Shown in pieces: positions 10,354-22,180 of a stretch of 64,000 nt of DNA. The stretch is from Ursus arctos (taxonomy: Eukaryota > Chordata > Mammalia > Carnivora > Ursidae), in contig NW_026623019.1 of NCBI RefSeq assembly GCF_023065955.2, positions 19,224,350 through 19,288,349 on the forward strand. The letters run 5' to 3'. The notes below the pieces were generated by a model. It did not search any database. It saw only the letters and a program-made list of their open reading frames with translations, and was not told the origin of the DNA. How positions within the stretch are numbered: the stretch's first letter is position 1; every line of letters starts with the position of its first letter. Both the position numbers and the translations under genes were made by a program.

Positions 10354-10990
10354 AATCGAAGTTGATTACAGACCTTCCACACTCCCGGTTGCACAAACAG
10401 CCCGTGTGTCTACAAACATGAAGATATGTGGGTTGGGTCGGGGCAGCAGGAGAGGAGCCGTCCTGGGGAGGAGAGACGTTTGCAGGGACTGAACGTTTCT
10501 GCACTGGGCCAGTCCAGATCTTTCTCCTCCCTAAACCATCAACGCTTCTCATGTTTTCTCCTGGAGGGTCTCTGTCGTTCTTGCTTTTCAGAGATTAACT
10601 ACATTGCTTCTTTTTTTCTGGCGTGCTCTGAAGGCCTCGCTGGCATCTCCTTTGCTTTTCAGAGAGCTTAGTTTGTAGCAGAGGGGAGGACCTCTCTGGG
10701 TCACAGCAGGATCGCTCACCTCCCCTCTGCTCTCTGGTAGCCTTAGTCTGAAGGGCAGAGGGGAACTGCCGGCCAGGGCGCCGCTGATCTGTCCACACGC
10801 TTGGGCTCCTGCAGCCCCGGGAGGTGATGAGAGAATGTCAAGCCATAATTGACCTTCAGTATCAGCTGGTCAAGGATGAGCCTCACCAGCCCCGAGGCCA
10901 AGCTCGCCATTGCTGTTTTAAGATAGTAACCCAGGATCATATTGTCTATGTTAGGGAACACAGTGATTCTTCTCTTTCTATCCTAATGTT
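10354..10990. other. Unassigned non-coding sequence
   Basis: No gene or nameable repeat is seen. Confidence 0.5.
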
Positions 10991-10991
10991 T

Positions 10992-10993
10992 TA

Positions 10994-11037
<44 letters not shown>
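10992..11037. repeat. (ATT)n microsatellite
   Basis: About 15 uninterrupted ATT units. Trinucleotide AT-only repeats of this length are usually polymorphic. Confidence 0.97.
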
Positions 11038-11038
<1 letters not shown>

Positions 11039-11437
11039 TGGTCATTCGTTTTAACACCTAGGGAATGTTCTATATCTGTAAGGGCCCCTAGTTAAATGAC
11101 AGTCTCTAAATCTGGACACTCATTTTCATCTCTACTTTCCCAAGAGAGCCTGGCTTTTGGCTATTCAATCGATTTCTTGTGGTAAGTAAATTTTATAAAA
11201 ATACTCGGAGATGAAATTTGAGGGCCTGGGCAAAGGGTTTCTCCTCAGCTCCTGGTGACACCGCTGGGCCAGGTGGCTTGTGGAAGACACAGAAGAGAGG
11301 TCTTTGGAAGTAGGTGGCCAGGGCAGTCACAGCTCATTCAGTCCACACAGTCAGTAGAAACCCAGATGGAGGCGTGAGCTGTCCCCTACTCCTTACAGCC
11401 CACCGTGCCCATTTCGGACCCCAACAATTCTCATCTT
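11038..11437. other. Unassigned non-coding sequence
   Basis: No gene or repeat recognised. Confidence 0.5.
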
Positions 11438-11452
11438 CTACAGGCTCTTTCT

Positions 11453-11656
11453 TTTTTTTTTTTTTTTAAGATTTTATTTATTTATTTGACAGAGATAGAG
11501 ACAGCCAGCGAGAGAGGGAACACAAGCAGGGGGAGTGGGAGAGGAAGAAGCAGGCTCATAGCAGAGAAGCCTGATGTGGGGCTCGATCCCATGACACCGG
11601 GATCACGCCCTGAGCCGAAGGCAGACGCTTAACCGCTGTGCCACCCAGGCGCCCCA
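11453..11656 (-). mobile_element. Can-SINE (young variant)
   Basis: Poly-T, AAGATTTTATTTATTTATTTGACAGAG and the rest down to the head complement CCACCCAGGCGCCCC. The target-site duplication CTACAGGCTCTTTCT is perfect at 11438-11452 and 11657-11671. Confidence 0.96.
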
Positions 11657-11671
11657 CTACAGGCTCTTTCT

Positions 11672-12130
11672 GACCACAACCTGAACCCGGTGACTGAAAG
11701 CAAACAAATTTCACCTACTCCTCAGCGCGCGCGAGACCCTGGAGAGAGCGTGTATAAACCAGCAAGGGTCGACAACGCAGCTTCGACAACGTGTAACTGG
11801 TGAGTTTAACAAGCAGCACTTGTGACATAAAGAAAACACAGCATTACAGTCTTTCCCCCAGCAAACCTTTGAGCCTGATTCAGTGGGATTAATTGTCTCC
11901 TGCCCAGGGAAGGCAGCTCTGGCAGATCGTACTGCTTTTGCCTCCAATCTTATATAAAAGATACTCCAAGGTCACTTGAGGTTGCAAACACAATCTCCAT
12001 TCAGTAATTAGAATGTCATGGTGCAGATGTTAATCAAAACTTTGAACGTGACAGCACCCAATTGTCTGACTTCCTTCAGCTCCGAACTGCTTCAGGCATG
12101 GTCCTCTTGTCTCTACCCCTCGGGGCTCAC
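11672..12130. other. Unassigned non-coding sequence
   Basis: No gene or nameable repeat. Confidence 0.5.
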
Positions 12131-12422
12131 ACCCCTCCCTCCTCACTCCCCCCTCCTTCCTCCCCTCTCCCCTCCTTGTCTTCCATCCCCTCCCTTTCCT
12201 CTCACTCCCCTCCCCCTCCCCCTCACTCCCCTGCCTCCATCCCTACCTTCTCACTCCCTTCCCTCATTCCTCCTCTCCCTCCTCACCCCTCTCCTCACCT
12301 CCCAGTTCCCCCCCTGCTCACCCTCCTCCCTCTTCATCTCCCTTCCTCTTCACCCCCTTCCTGCTCACCTTGCCCTTGCCCTCCTTGTTCACCTCTTTCT
12401 CCCTGTATACTTTTCCTCACCT
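12131..12422. repeat. C/T-rich (polypyrimidine) tract
   Basis: About 290 bases of almost pure CCCTCC, CTCACTCCC and CCTTCCTC style sequence on the plus strand, purine-rich on the minus. It creates proline/serine/leucine-rich open frames in two plus frames (141 and 207 residues); these are low-complexity artefacts. Minus-strand G runs (GGGG, GGAGGG) could fold as quadruplex or triplex DNA; that is inference. Confidence 0.9.
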
Positions 12423-15400
12423 GCTGGATCCTTGCCAACATGAAAAGTGGGAGAGGGAGGGACGTGGGCCTGAAGCTACCATCCCTAGTTAGGTTGCTGA
12501 TGATTAAAACAGACCTTTTCTCCGTGGCTGCCTTTTTGGGCTCTTTGAAGTACTCTGCTGAGCGATTCCTCCCACTGCTCCCATTACCTATGTGGATTCA
12601 CCTGCATTTTGGCTGGCCATTTATAACTCCTCCTGTAGCTGGTGGGTCCCCAGTGAACCCCTTCTGCTGTTCTCACCCCGGGTAGACGAGATGAGCTGGG
12701 TGTCTCTCTGGCACGGCTCACATCAGCTCCCTGGATCCTTTGCCCAGCCAGCTCTGAGGATGTGGGCTGACCCCACCGCAGAACATTGTCCTGCCTGCAG
12801 CACCAAAAGAGGGAGATGGCTCTTTGCTCCTTGGACACTTTGTCCCAAGGGAAGGCAGAGCTTAGGTAACGCTCCATTCTGGCCTGCTTAGCCAGGAGTT
12901 GGAAACTGGTCCTTGGTGTATATCAATTGCCCTTCAACATTTTCTGGAACTCTCCTCGAAACTCTCTCTTCCAGCCTATTACTCTACACCTGGGAGGGTA
13001 GAAGGAGGTGCCCCGTCATCCTCCCAGGTAAAGGAGGATGGGGGTTCGCAAGACAGTAGTGCCTCTTGCAAAAAAGGAAAAAGAAAAGAGAAAAAGAGAA
13101 GAAGGAAAACACACTTGTCTCATTTCCTTTTTCTACCCTCTCTGATCTCCTTTTATATTTTTTTGATCTGGCTGAAAGCTTCAAGATTCATGGGACAAGT
13201 TCTTGAGGCCTTTCCAAGTGGTTGTATATGAAGCGAAAGGTCTCACCTTGCTCCCACCTTGACACATGACATCCGTTGTATCACCCCTGTTGCAACAGAG
13301 CCTGGAAGAATTCATTTCTAACACACGGCTGCACGTATTATCTGAACTAGCTCCGAACAGCTAGATCTGTGCCTCTTACCTGTCCCTGCCCGGGGACATC
13401 AGGTACACGACTGGGACCTGCCAACTTCAGCAGCCACAGGAGAATAAGCCAGTTGGCCTCAGTCCCTCTTATTTATGTTTGTATTGCCCTAGACAATGCC
13501 AGTGTTTTCACTGGGGTGAGTAATGGACAGGTGGTGGGGCATAGGGGGAGGTTCTCAGCTCATTTCTGTGAGGGGAAGAATAGAAATTAAATGTTTTGCT
13601 CTAGTGTTTCAATGTACGGGATGAGGTGGGAAGGCAGAGATGCATATTCCTGGGCATTTAGAGGGAACTCTCTAGTCACTCCAGTAACTAATCGCAACCC
13701 CCAATCGGCGAGGTTACAAATCCCTCCAAAGCATGCACAGTGCTTCCGTTCACGGGCTACGATGGCTATCAATGAGCATAGTCATGCTACATTACAAGAA
13801 ACCACCAGCTCACTGGCCTATAAGAAGCAATGTCTGTTGTTTATGCTTCAGAGGGGTCCCTTGGGGCTCGACCAGATGGTTCTTCTGATCTGGAGGGGCT
13901 CCCTCATCTTGAATGGAAGTTGAGTGAGTGCTGGCTGATGGAGGATGACCTCGGCTGGAGTGACGGGGGGAGATCTGGCTCCGCTCCCTATGTATCTTCT
14001 CCAGTAACAGGCTAGCTCAGGCAGATAGAGGCGCAAAAGTGAGTAGAAATAAGCAAGAGCTCTTGAGCCCAAGGCTTGGAACTGGCACACTTATTTTCAA
14101 CTTGGACATCCTGTATTTTTTTATTTGCTAAGTCTGGCAACCCTATATTTCATTTTACTGACCCAAACAAGTCCTGTGGCCAAGCCCAGAGGGAAGGGGC
14201 AGGGCAGATCACCCTGACCACAGCGGAAAGCCTTGCGGAGTTATCTGGCAAAGGACAAGGATCCAGGGCTCGTTGGAGTAATGCAATCAACCTACCCCAT
14301 GGGCTTTTTTTTTTTTTTTAATAAACTTCTTTTTTTTCTGGCTAAGGACCATCATATTTATAGTGGTTCCCCCTCATGGTCTCTTCACCTGTGTTGTTAG
14401 CAATAGACATTAATTTTATTTTCGGGACTTTAGCTTCTGCGTCTAGGGGAAACAGAAATGACCACACTCCCTTGCTAAAATGACTCCTGCCCTCACAAAG
14501 CTTGGCAAACAGAGGATTCAAATTCCTGCTTTGGTACCATGATGAATTTCATCGCCTTTTTGGCCCTTTATGGTCCCAGAGAGTCAAACCGTACATGTGA
14601 ACTCAGAGACTATCAGGGTATTATGGTGCCAGAATCACTTGTGAGAAAGAATGACAGGTGAGCGGGAAAGGAGAGGCACAGAGCCAAAGGGGGGCTAGAG
14701 ACTTTGCAAGACAGAGCCAAGGAGTGGCTGGCAGAAGCTGGCAAGGGGAACGTAAGTAACTCAGGTCATGGTTTCCAAGCCTGCTTGAGCACCCAAATCA
14801 CCTGGCGATATCCTACATTTCTTAGTTCCCTGTGAGGACTGGGGACTCTTGGTCCGTATCAACCTTAGAAATCCAGTTCCTCAACCTGTTTCCTTACAGG
14901 CTTAGATGCATGTCAGTGTGAGTGGGATAACACCCCTGGATGGAACTAAAATTGGTTGGAAACCTTCCTATGTGGAAACGGATGGCACATAAATCTTAAT
15001 CTCTCTTCTTCTCAGTTACATTTTGTTAATTTCATGACCAATGTCTCTATGTGTTGGTGATAATAAATACAAAAAGTGTATTTGACTCTTCATTTATTTG
15101 CTTACATTTGTGACTAGCACATTCTTTGAGAGAAAAACCATACCAATTCTGTGCTAGTGTGGAATATTCAGAATTTGGTTTCTCTTTTTGTTAAATGCAG
15201 AAACCTCACAATTTTTCTGATATTTAAGTATTTGTTTTGTTAAAAGAATACGATTTGAGGACTGGAGGAAGAGGGAGAAGCCATTAGCATGATTTAATTT
15301 TATTGCTTTTGAAGTAGCAAACATTCATTGACTTGCGGACAAATTATTTGATTTCTCTGAAAAGGCGTAGTATTGTACAATGAGTGACGGCTGATGATGT

Positions 15401-15830
15401 GTTTTCTTGACAAGTACTTTTAAGAAGACTATTTCTAAATGCAAAATGCCAAGCAAAATCTTGGGAAGAAGCTGCATATTTCTTTAGTGAATTCACAGTG
15501 ATTCACTGTAGCCTTTTCGTTTCTTCCGTGCTCCTTAGAAAGCCCTTATCTATTTAGGAATTTCTTTTTCCTGCTTTGAATGGAAATTCTCTGCAGAGCC
15601 AACCACTTTAAATATCTGTTTTAAACTCCTGATTGGTTCATTAAAATTCGTTTTTAAGAGTTTTTGTGTAGCTTGGATTTATGACCCTAAACACTTAAAG
15701 TCAACAGTGTGTCAAGTCTAGTATGGCTGATGGAGTGAAGAGAATCTTTAGTACAGTAGTGAAATTTTATAAGCTTTGGCAATAAAGGGTAAAGATCTAG
15801 ATTCATTTAGAAACTAATATTGGAAAATAA
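12423..15830. other. Long unassigned stretch, little repeat content
   Basis: No coding exon or recognisable transposon. It contains a purine tract (13069-13111, GAAAAAG-type), a T-run at about 14307-14340, and a weak MER5-like block near 14770-14900 ('CAAATCACCTGG') that I could not confirm. The part 15000-15800 is AT-rich and repeat-free. Confidence 0.45.
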
Positions 15831-15834
15831 TGCC

Positions 15835-16040
15835 TTGTAATTTTATAGCTTATTATCTCAGTTGATTCTCAAAATTACTGTTGTGTGACGTAGGCGGTCA
15901 GGTAGCCATAATCCCATGTTAATGATAAGAAAACCAAGGCTTAGGGAGGTTGGCTGAATGGGCCGGTGTCATCTTGGTATGTTGAAGAACTAGGACAGGA
16001 ATCCAGGTTTTCCGTCTTCAAGGCCTGACTTTTTACATGA
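15835..16040 (-). mobile_element. MIR SINE fragment
   Basis: Reverse-complement MIR signature: 'TAATGATAAGAAAACCAAGGCTTAGGGAGGTTGGCTGAATGG ... GACAGGAATCCAGGTTTTC'. This corresponds to 'CAGATGAGGAAACTGAGGC...' of the family. Confidence 0.75.
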
Positions 16041-16600
16041 CGGCATATGGCTTTTAAGACTGAAGTGGTTAGTTAGGGTTAGGCCTGGACGTACAAACAT
16101 GGAACGAGACCCCAACCCTATTTTCAAGAGCACGTTGGGAGGTTCACTGAGAGACAAGTCAAAGCGTGCTTCACAGCACAGTCTGGGAAGGACACGGAGA
16201 GGCTAAGGCTGTAAGGGAAGGAGGGCCCAGTTCTGTCAGGGTTGGGAGTGGGGAAGAGTTTAAGCTCTTGTGGTTACAAGAAGGAGTCTCAGTCCTTGCC
16301 TGTATTTCTCTGCCACAAGACATGACCATGAAAGTGGAAGTGTTTTTGTTTTTGTTTTTGTTTCCCCTGTGCTCAGGAAACTGAGTGTTCGAGGAATTGA
16401 ACTGATGGTATTGAAGACAGCAACTCCAGCTGAGCAAGAAAGTCTGTAGTTGTTGAAGAATTCTTGGTCCGGGTGTCAGGAGCGCTCCCAGTGAAAGGCA
16501 GCAGGGGTAGAGCCCTGTAGAGGAGACCATGACTCCGGACCTTTGCCCCCACCTGGAGCTTCAGACAGTCATCATGGCGGATGGTATTTTCTGGAGATGG
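16041..16600. other. Unassigned; short GTTTTT run
   Basis: No gene. A (GTTTTT)n run sits at about 16341-16363. A short TTAGGGTTAGG telomere-like motif at about 16073-16083 is too short to mean anything. Confidence 0.45.
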
Positions 16601-16800
16601 CCACAGCAATGTCTTTTGTTCCCCAGGCTCCTTCTCATCGTCACCTTCTGTTCCCCTATTGAGAGGCTGAGTCTAATTCTTCTTCCTTTGAATTTGGGTG
16701 AACTTGTGACTGCTTTAACCAGTAGAGTATGCAAAGGGGATGCTGTGTGATTGCCAAGACTGGTTGCAAAGGGGGAGGCAGCATTGTTTGCTGGGATACT
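16601..16800 (+). mobile_element. Ancient interspersed repeat fragment (same type as 1630-2765)
   Basis: It carries 'GAGGCTGAGTCTAATTCTTCTTCC..TTGAATTTGGGTGAACTTGTGACTGCTTTAACCAGTAGAGTA', the recognisable 5' block of the repeat that ends in 'AATAAACTTTTATT..GCCACTGAGATTTGG'. Family name not certain. Confidence 0.5.
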
Positions 16801-16867
16801 TTCACTTTATTCAGGCTACTTTCGATCAAAATACAATTAATATGTCAGAGATGAACCATTTCTGTAT

Positions 16868-16906
16868 CTTTTATCTATCATCTATCTCTCATCTATCTAT
16901 CATATA
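16868..16906. repeat. Imperfect (ATCT)n microsatellite
   Basis: Tandem ATCT/CATCT units, imperfect. Confidence 0.8.
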
Positions 16907-17391
16907 AATCTCTTAGTATGAGAGAAAATGTTTCAACTGCCATTAGTTCTATTCTGCTATTTGTTTTTTTTACTCTTGGAGTCGAATTATGGATATGTAA
17001 AATTCGTTTATACATGGGATCAGAAATAAAAGTTGAAGTTGAAAACAGATCCATTCCTTTATAAGAAGACTGTACTTCTAGAAAAAGACTGGTGAACAAG
17101 GGAAATGTACCCTCTCCTAAACCAGGCTGATGTTTACGCTTGTGTTTTGAGGTTTTTCTCTATCTCTCTGGTTTCTCCTGCTCGGTTGTTTTTGTTGCCA
17201 CTTTTTGCTCCGTCCATCCCTTACTTATTGCTGGTTTCCATGGTTACTCCGTAGGCCTTCTCTCCTTTCCTTTTTATTCCTTCTTCTTCCCACATTTTCT
17301 CTTCCTCTCTCCCTCCCCACATATTCCAAGGGTGATCTTTTCCTCTTTTGTGGCTTAATCACTATGTATTGCGGACAGTCCTTAACTCCAT
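16907..17391. other. Unassigned; pyrimidine-rich right half
   Basis: 17150-17340 is rich in CTCC and TTCC but has no clear repeat unit. No gene. Confidence 0.45.
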
Positions 17392-17455
17392 AAGCATTTA
17401 TTGACTGTCCTCTGTGTGCCAAGCATTCTTCTGAGAACTGGGGATACAGTTATAG
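17392..17455 (-). mobile_element. L2 LINE tail fragment
   Basis: AAGCATTTATTGACTGTCCTCTGTGTGCCAAGCATTC..CTGGGGATACAG is the reverse complement of the L2 3' end. Confidence 0.65.
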
Positions 17456-18272
17456 CCTAACATTTTTAGTGGTTTTAGGCTCGCCAATCTTATTTTCAAC
17501 TGGCAACGATCATCCCAGAAATTCAAATATTATTGTATAAATTTACATTAACATAAAATATGTGTTCCGAAGATGATGACTATTTAGGAAGAAATGAGAA
17601 ACTGGTTAGCAGCTTGAGCCAACAGACTTTTCCTACCTCTTAACTTGGAAAGAGTATCTGTTTATCCTTGGTATTAAGGTAGCATGATTGATGAGAAAAT
17701 AATTTTCCCTTTTTGACACATACTGCACTGTGTAGGATGCAGTTGGGAAGTCCCCTGTGCTGACAGCTATTAATGGCAGAAAACCTGTTTGAGGCAGATG
17801 CCAGAGGGAAAGAACTAGGAAGTGTCATTTTACTCTGGTCTAGTTGGCTCTCACACTTTGTGGATTGTACCGGATCACTGTGAGCCAGCTTTCTGGACTT
17901 TAGATTATCTTGATTGACTTCTTTCTTGGACTGGAGTCCTTTGGTAATGTTAATGAGGACTTTCCAGAGGAATAGCTAGGGAAAATAGCATCAAACCATT
18001 CATGCAGCTGAAAGCAGACATCTTTGGTGATATTTACATTGGGCAGAGACTGTGCCTTATTTTGGGTTATGTATAAAGACATTCTTGGCTTCCAGAATTC
18101 TAACCCTAATGTAATTTGCAAAATTATTTGGTTTGGAAAGATGTAGAAAAGCCAATTTTAAATTGTCACGTAGTTTTTTCTTTCAATTAATTGAGGAGCT
18201 TGAAGATTAACATGAAGCCACACCCCACCAGTGCTGTTAAAAACCCCCAAACAGTTCATTAAAAGAAAGAAC
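17456..18272. other. Unassigned non-coding sequence
   Basis: No gene or repeat recognised; AT-leaning. Confidence 0.5.
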
Positions 18273-18340
18273 GAAGGAAGGAAGGAAGGAAGGAAGGAAG
18301 GAAGGAAGGAAGGAAGGAAGGAAAAGAAGAAAGAAAGAAA

Positions 18341-18380
<40 letters not shown>

Positions 18381-18386
18381 GAAAAG
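18273..18386. repeat. (GGAA)n then (AAAG)n compound microsatellite
   Basis: About 13 GGAA units followed by about 15 AAAG units. Unlike the similar tracts at 5.7 and 53.7 kb, I see no SINE body attached. Long GGAA runs can bind ETS-family factors (established for human GGAA repeats); any role here is inference. Confidence 0.95.
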
Positions 18387-19010
18387 TCCATCAAAGTAAA
18401 AACAAATAGTCCTCATCTTTTCCTACCTAGACTATTTGCTTCTAGACTTTCTGGGTGTTTTTTGGTTTTTACTGTCATGTTGTTGAGCACTCCTCTTCCT
18501 TTTGAATCTAAGACACCAAAAGGCTTTGTTCTGAAGCTCTTTTCCACCACAGCAGCTGGTGGTCTGGTAAACACAAAATGAGTGCTTAGGTTTTGGGAAG
18601 CCTAGCATCTTCTTCTTAGATACTGTTCTGCTGTTCCCTAGCACCGGTCAGTACGAGAAGAATCTTCAGCTGCGTCTCTGGGGCTGCTCTCTGGTATTTC
18701 AATCCCAAAGGCCTGTAGGCCGATTATGCAGTCACACCCAACCACAGTGATGGGTTCTGTTGCAGGCAGCTACTTTGAGTTTCCTTTTGTGTTGCTGGGT
18801 CAAGAAGATGTCAGTAAAATTGAGGAGAAACACGAATGCATCTGCGCCGGGGATGGGATAGGAAACAGGAGAAATTAATGACATAGTGGAGTGCACGTTT
18901 GGGTAGGAGAAATATCAAGACTCGTAAAATCTCTCGGAGGCATGGTAACTGCTGAGTGGAGCACAGTGGAGGGGAGTGGAGAGGAGGGGACGCATGGAAA
19001 TACCTAGCAG
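18387..19010. other. Unassigned non-coding sequence
   Basis: No gene or nameable repeat. Confidence 0.5.
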
Positions 19011-19014
19011 GTGT

Positions 19015-19205
19015 CAAGCTCCGGGCGAAGATTTTCCTAACCTCTCTTATCTAAATCTCACAACAAAATTAGGGCATGACTATTATCCCTAACTCACAGA
19101 TGGGAAAGTGAAAGTTCAAAGATGTGAGACAGTTTGTGCCAGATCACATGGCTTGTCAATGGCAGGCCCCATCTTTGAATCTAGAAGCTTTGCTTTTTTC
19201 CAGCA
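19015..19205 (-). mobile_element. MIR SINE fragment
   Basis: It reads '..CTCACAACAAAATTAGGGCATGACTATTATCCCTAACTCACAGATGGGAAAG.. GCCAGATCACATGGCTTGTCAATGGCAGG', the reverse complement of a MIR. Confidence 0.8.
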
Positions 19206-20558
19206 CCCCACGAACACCACACAACAGAAGGTATCCATCGACTGTTTTATTTCATGATGCGTCAAGAAAGAGTGGGTCACAATGTCCTCAGGGTTGCTGG
19301 AAATGTGACATCTGACCTCGCTAAGTGAAAACAACTGGAGGAATGAACTTCACAGAGAATCAGGGAAACCATTTACCGGCTCCGAACGTCAGCCCAGGAA
19401 ACAGTCCTGACGCTCAGCTCGACAATCCTTATCCGTGGCATCAAACGACCAGCTGCAAACCGGAATCTGATTCCCCTGTTAGAACCAAAGAAACAAGGAA
19501 GCGTGAGCAAAAGAAGGATAAGGTGAAGGGTTTTGCGAAGACGCGGCATCTCGGTGGTATGGTTCGCCCCTCACCTTCCACTAATTGGCTTCCGAATGCT
19601 TTTCCTCCAAGACCTAATTAGAAACATTCTACCTGGTGCTTTAGCAATGTGAAGATTCTTTCTGCTGTTGTTAAGCAAGTTTTTTTTTCTTTTACAAGAA
19701 AGAAACTTAATTCAAAGTTTAGCTTCAATATGCTTGAATTTTAATCTCCTATTTCTTAGCTGAGGCACATTTTTTCCTTTGGATCAGAAAGCACTCCTGG
19801 CTGCTACCAAGAGTAAGAAATACCGTCCTGAGACAGATGTCTATTTCCTCCGCCAGGCTGGTGTGGAAGCCGACCCAGGTTTCCTTCCCCATCCGAATGG
19901 CAGGGGAAGCAGCAAGGAGATGTCAAACATTCTGCCTAAACTATTTCTTTCTCACCCCAGTGCTCTTGCCACATCCAGTGTCTTTTAAAATAGCAGCAAA
20001 ATGGCTCTGGAAGTAGATGGCATTGGTGGCAGGTGAGTGGCTAGGACCTCTAGGCTTATGAGTCACGCCTGTCCCAAGAGCAGGACAAGTTTGGGGCTGG
20101 GTCAGACCTGGATTTGAATCTCAGCCATGATGGTTTATAAGCAGTTGTGTCTTTGGAAGCGTATGGGACAGAATGTGTTCCACGACACCACCTTTCCTGT
20201 GATCTTGGGATTTTAATTAAGGCTCACATATTGAAGACACTGGGTGGTAAGTGCCCATGCTTTGTAAGGAAGGTCTAGACGTTTCTTTGTAGACTTTATT
20301 AGGAAGCAGTAAACCTAGTCTTTGAACTCTGTCCCCATTGCTCACCAGCCCCAGTCTGTGTAAGAGAAAATGAGATGATGCGGGGAGGGAACAGGAGAAT
20401 TCTTTGAAGGGTCTGAACAGAATTAGAAAATGCCAGATTTTTCTCCGCTGCTTCCTTCTTGGCCTCAAATCCTGGAAAACCATTGTTAAAGGTGGAGGTC
20501 ATCTGAGGGAAAGGAAAATTGATGTGTCATAATCCTGCTCTTTGCTTGATGACCTAGA
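19206..20558. other. Unassigned; includes CpG-dense patch 19375-19600
   Basis: No recognisable repeat. About 15 CpGs fall in roughly 225 bases at 19375-19600, coinciding with an open plus frame of 98 residues (19325-19621) with no recognisable motif. No convincing splice acceptor precedes it, so no gene is called. Confidence 0.4.
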
Positions 20559-20559
20559 A

Positions 20560-20771
20560 CAGAGATGGGCAAACTTTTTCTACGAAGAACCAAATGGTAA
20601 CTATTTCAGGCATTATGGGCCAAGTGTTCCTAGTTGTAGCAATTCAACTCTACCATTATAGAGAGACAGGCTTTCTAGACAATAGGTAAATTTGGCTGTA
20701 TTCCAATAAAACTTTATCTCTAGAAATCTACTGGTCAGATTTGGCCTGTGGGTCATAGTGTCTGGACCCTG
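20560..20771 (+). mobile_element. hAT-Charlie type nonautonomous DNA transposon (MER family, name unsure)
   Basis: It reads 'CAGAGATGGGCAAACTTTTTCTACGAAGAACCAAATGG ... TTCCAATAAAACTTTATCTC..GGCCTGTGGGTCATAGTGTCTGGACCCTG'. It matches the family with termini CAGGGGTCGGCAAACT / AGTTTGCCGACCCCTG. The 8-base flanks (20552-20559 and 20772-20779) are only a partial duplicate. Confidence 0.85.
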
Positions 20772-20779
20772 ATTTAGAG

Positions 20780-21940
20780 ATTTACCCATTAGTTCTCTGG
20801 GTTGGATCACAAGTGATTTCCCAGAAGAGTGTCTGATGGGCATTATGACATAATGAAGACGAGAGTGTCCCATAATGTCCTAGTCAAGAAAAGTTGTGAA
20901 GACTTAAAATGGGCAAAAAAGATAACTGGGTCTTTTTAAATGGAAGCCAGGCATTGTCTAGAATACTCTCCTTGGTCATGTGATTCTCTGGGATCTGCAG
21001 CTTTCATTCTCTTTAAGTTATAAAGAAATAATCTCTCTTTATAATTTAGTTTATATTATATATTTATACTATAATTTAATTCTATAGTTTCTGTAAATTC
21101 TGGAAAATTGATTGCTGGTAATATGAATTATTTCTGTCCATAGAGATGCAAGGGAATTTTGGGCATTCAATTCGTGCCCCCCTCTTTTCCTCCAAAGATG
21201 CCAGTTTTAGATCTAGCCCGCAAATTCCTTTCATTCCAGATTCCCGAGGATCTAAAACGTAACTGCACTTTGGATTCTCCTTCGAACTGTTTCTAACATT
21301 GTAATTGTTCCCTCATTAGCTAATGAGTTAAGGACCATTTTTGGCAAACGTTCATTTTATGTTTGCATAAGAGTTGTGATTTTGTCCTTCAACATCCAGG
21401 AAAGGAGAGGGAGCCCTAGACAAAGTGTGTTGAGCCCCTTTTAGGCATCACTTCAGAATTCTCTTGGGCCCTTAACCGCTTCCTCCAGTGTCTGCTGTTT
21501 TCTGCAGGTACAGTGAGAGAAAGCCTGGCCTCAGGCCTGCCCTGCGTCACCTCCCCTTTCTGCCCTGGGTTTCTCTGATAAAATGGTGCTGAACTCAATG
21601 TGCTTAGCTTGGAATACCGGGGAGTTAATACCAGTGGGAACACCACTTGGCCAGTGGGGAATAAGAGACAATAGATAAATGCTTTCTACTTTCCTCAGTT
21701 TCTCTCACCCCCAGCTCTGAAATGCATGTCATAAAGGTCTGTAGTCTGTCCTCACATAATGTTCCTCTTTGTCCTTCTTGGGGGCCAAGTTGAAAAAACA
21801 CACCTGTATTGGCTTTGTCTCCTTCTCTTTCTTTCTTCTTCTCCTGCTCTCTGCCTCCCTGGGATCATAACCGTATATAAAAATTACCTGCATGCAAGCC
21901 TCTGGGTCTGGCCCTACTTTGGGGAACTTAGGCTAAGACA
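20780..21940. other. Unassigned non-coding sequence
   Basis: No gene or repeat recognised; the stretch 21020-21090 is an AT-only-leaning block. Confidence 0.5.
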
Positions 21941-21958
21941 GGAAGAGACCTATACTTT

Positions 21959-22163
21959 TTTTTTAATTAAAGATTTTATTTATTTACTTGTCAGAGAGAG
22001 AAAGAGAGAGCACAAGCACAGAGGGAGCGGCAGGCAGAGGGAGAGGGAGAAGCAGACTCCCTGCTGAGCAGGCAGCCCGATGTGGGGCTGGATCCCAGGA
22101 CACCGGGATCATGACCTGAGCCGAAGACAGATGCCTAACTGACTGAGCCACCCAGGCAACCTG
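21959..22163 (-). mobile_element. Can-SINE (older variant)
   Basis: AAAGATTTTATTTATTTACTTGTCAGAGAG through CTGACTGAGCCACCCAGG. The target-site duplication GACCTATACTTT is at 21947-21958 and 22169-22180. Confidence 0.95.
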
Positions 22164-22180
22164 GGAAAGACCTATACTTT

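Noticed and set aside
12062..12685. 207-residue Pro/Ser/Leu-rich frame, plus strand
   Set aside because: Most of it is translation of the C/T-rich tract; low complexity and also open in another frame.
14770..14900. Possible MER5-like element
   Set aside because: Only one short block (AAATCACCTGG) matches and the ends cannot be found.
16068..16083. TTAGGGTTAGG telomere-like motif
   Set aside because: Less than two repeats; expected by chance.
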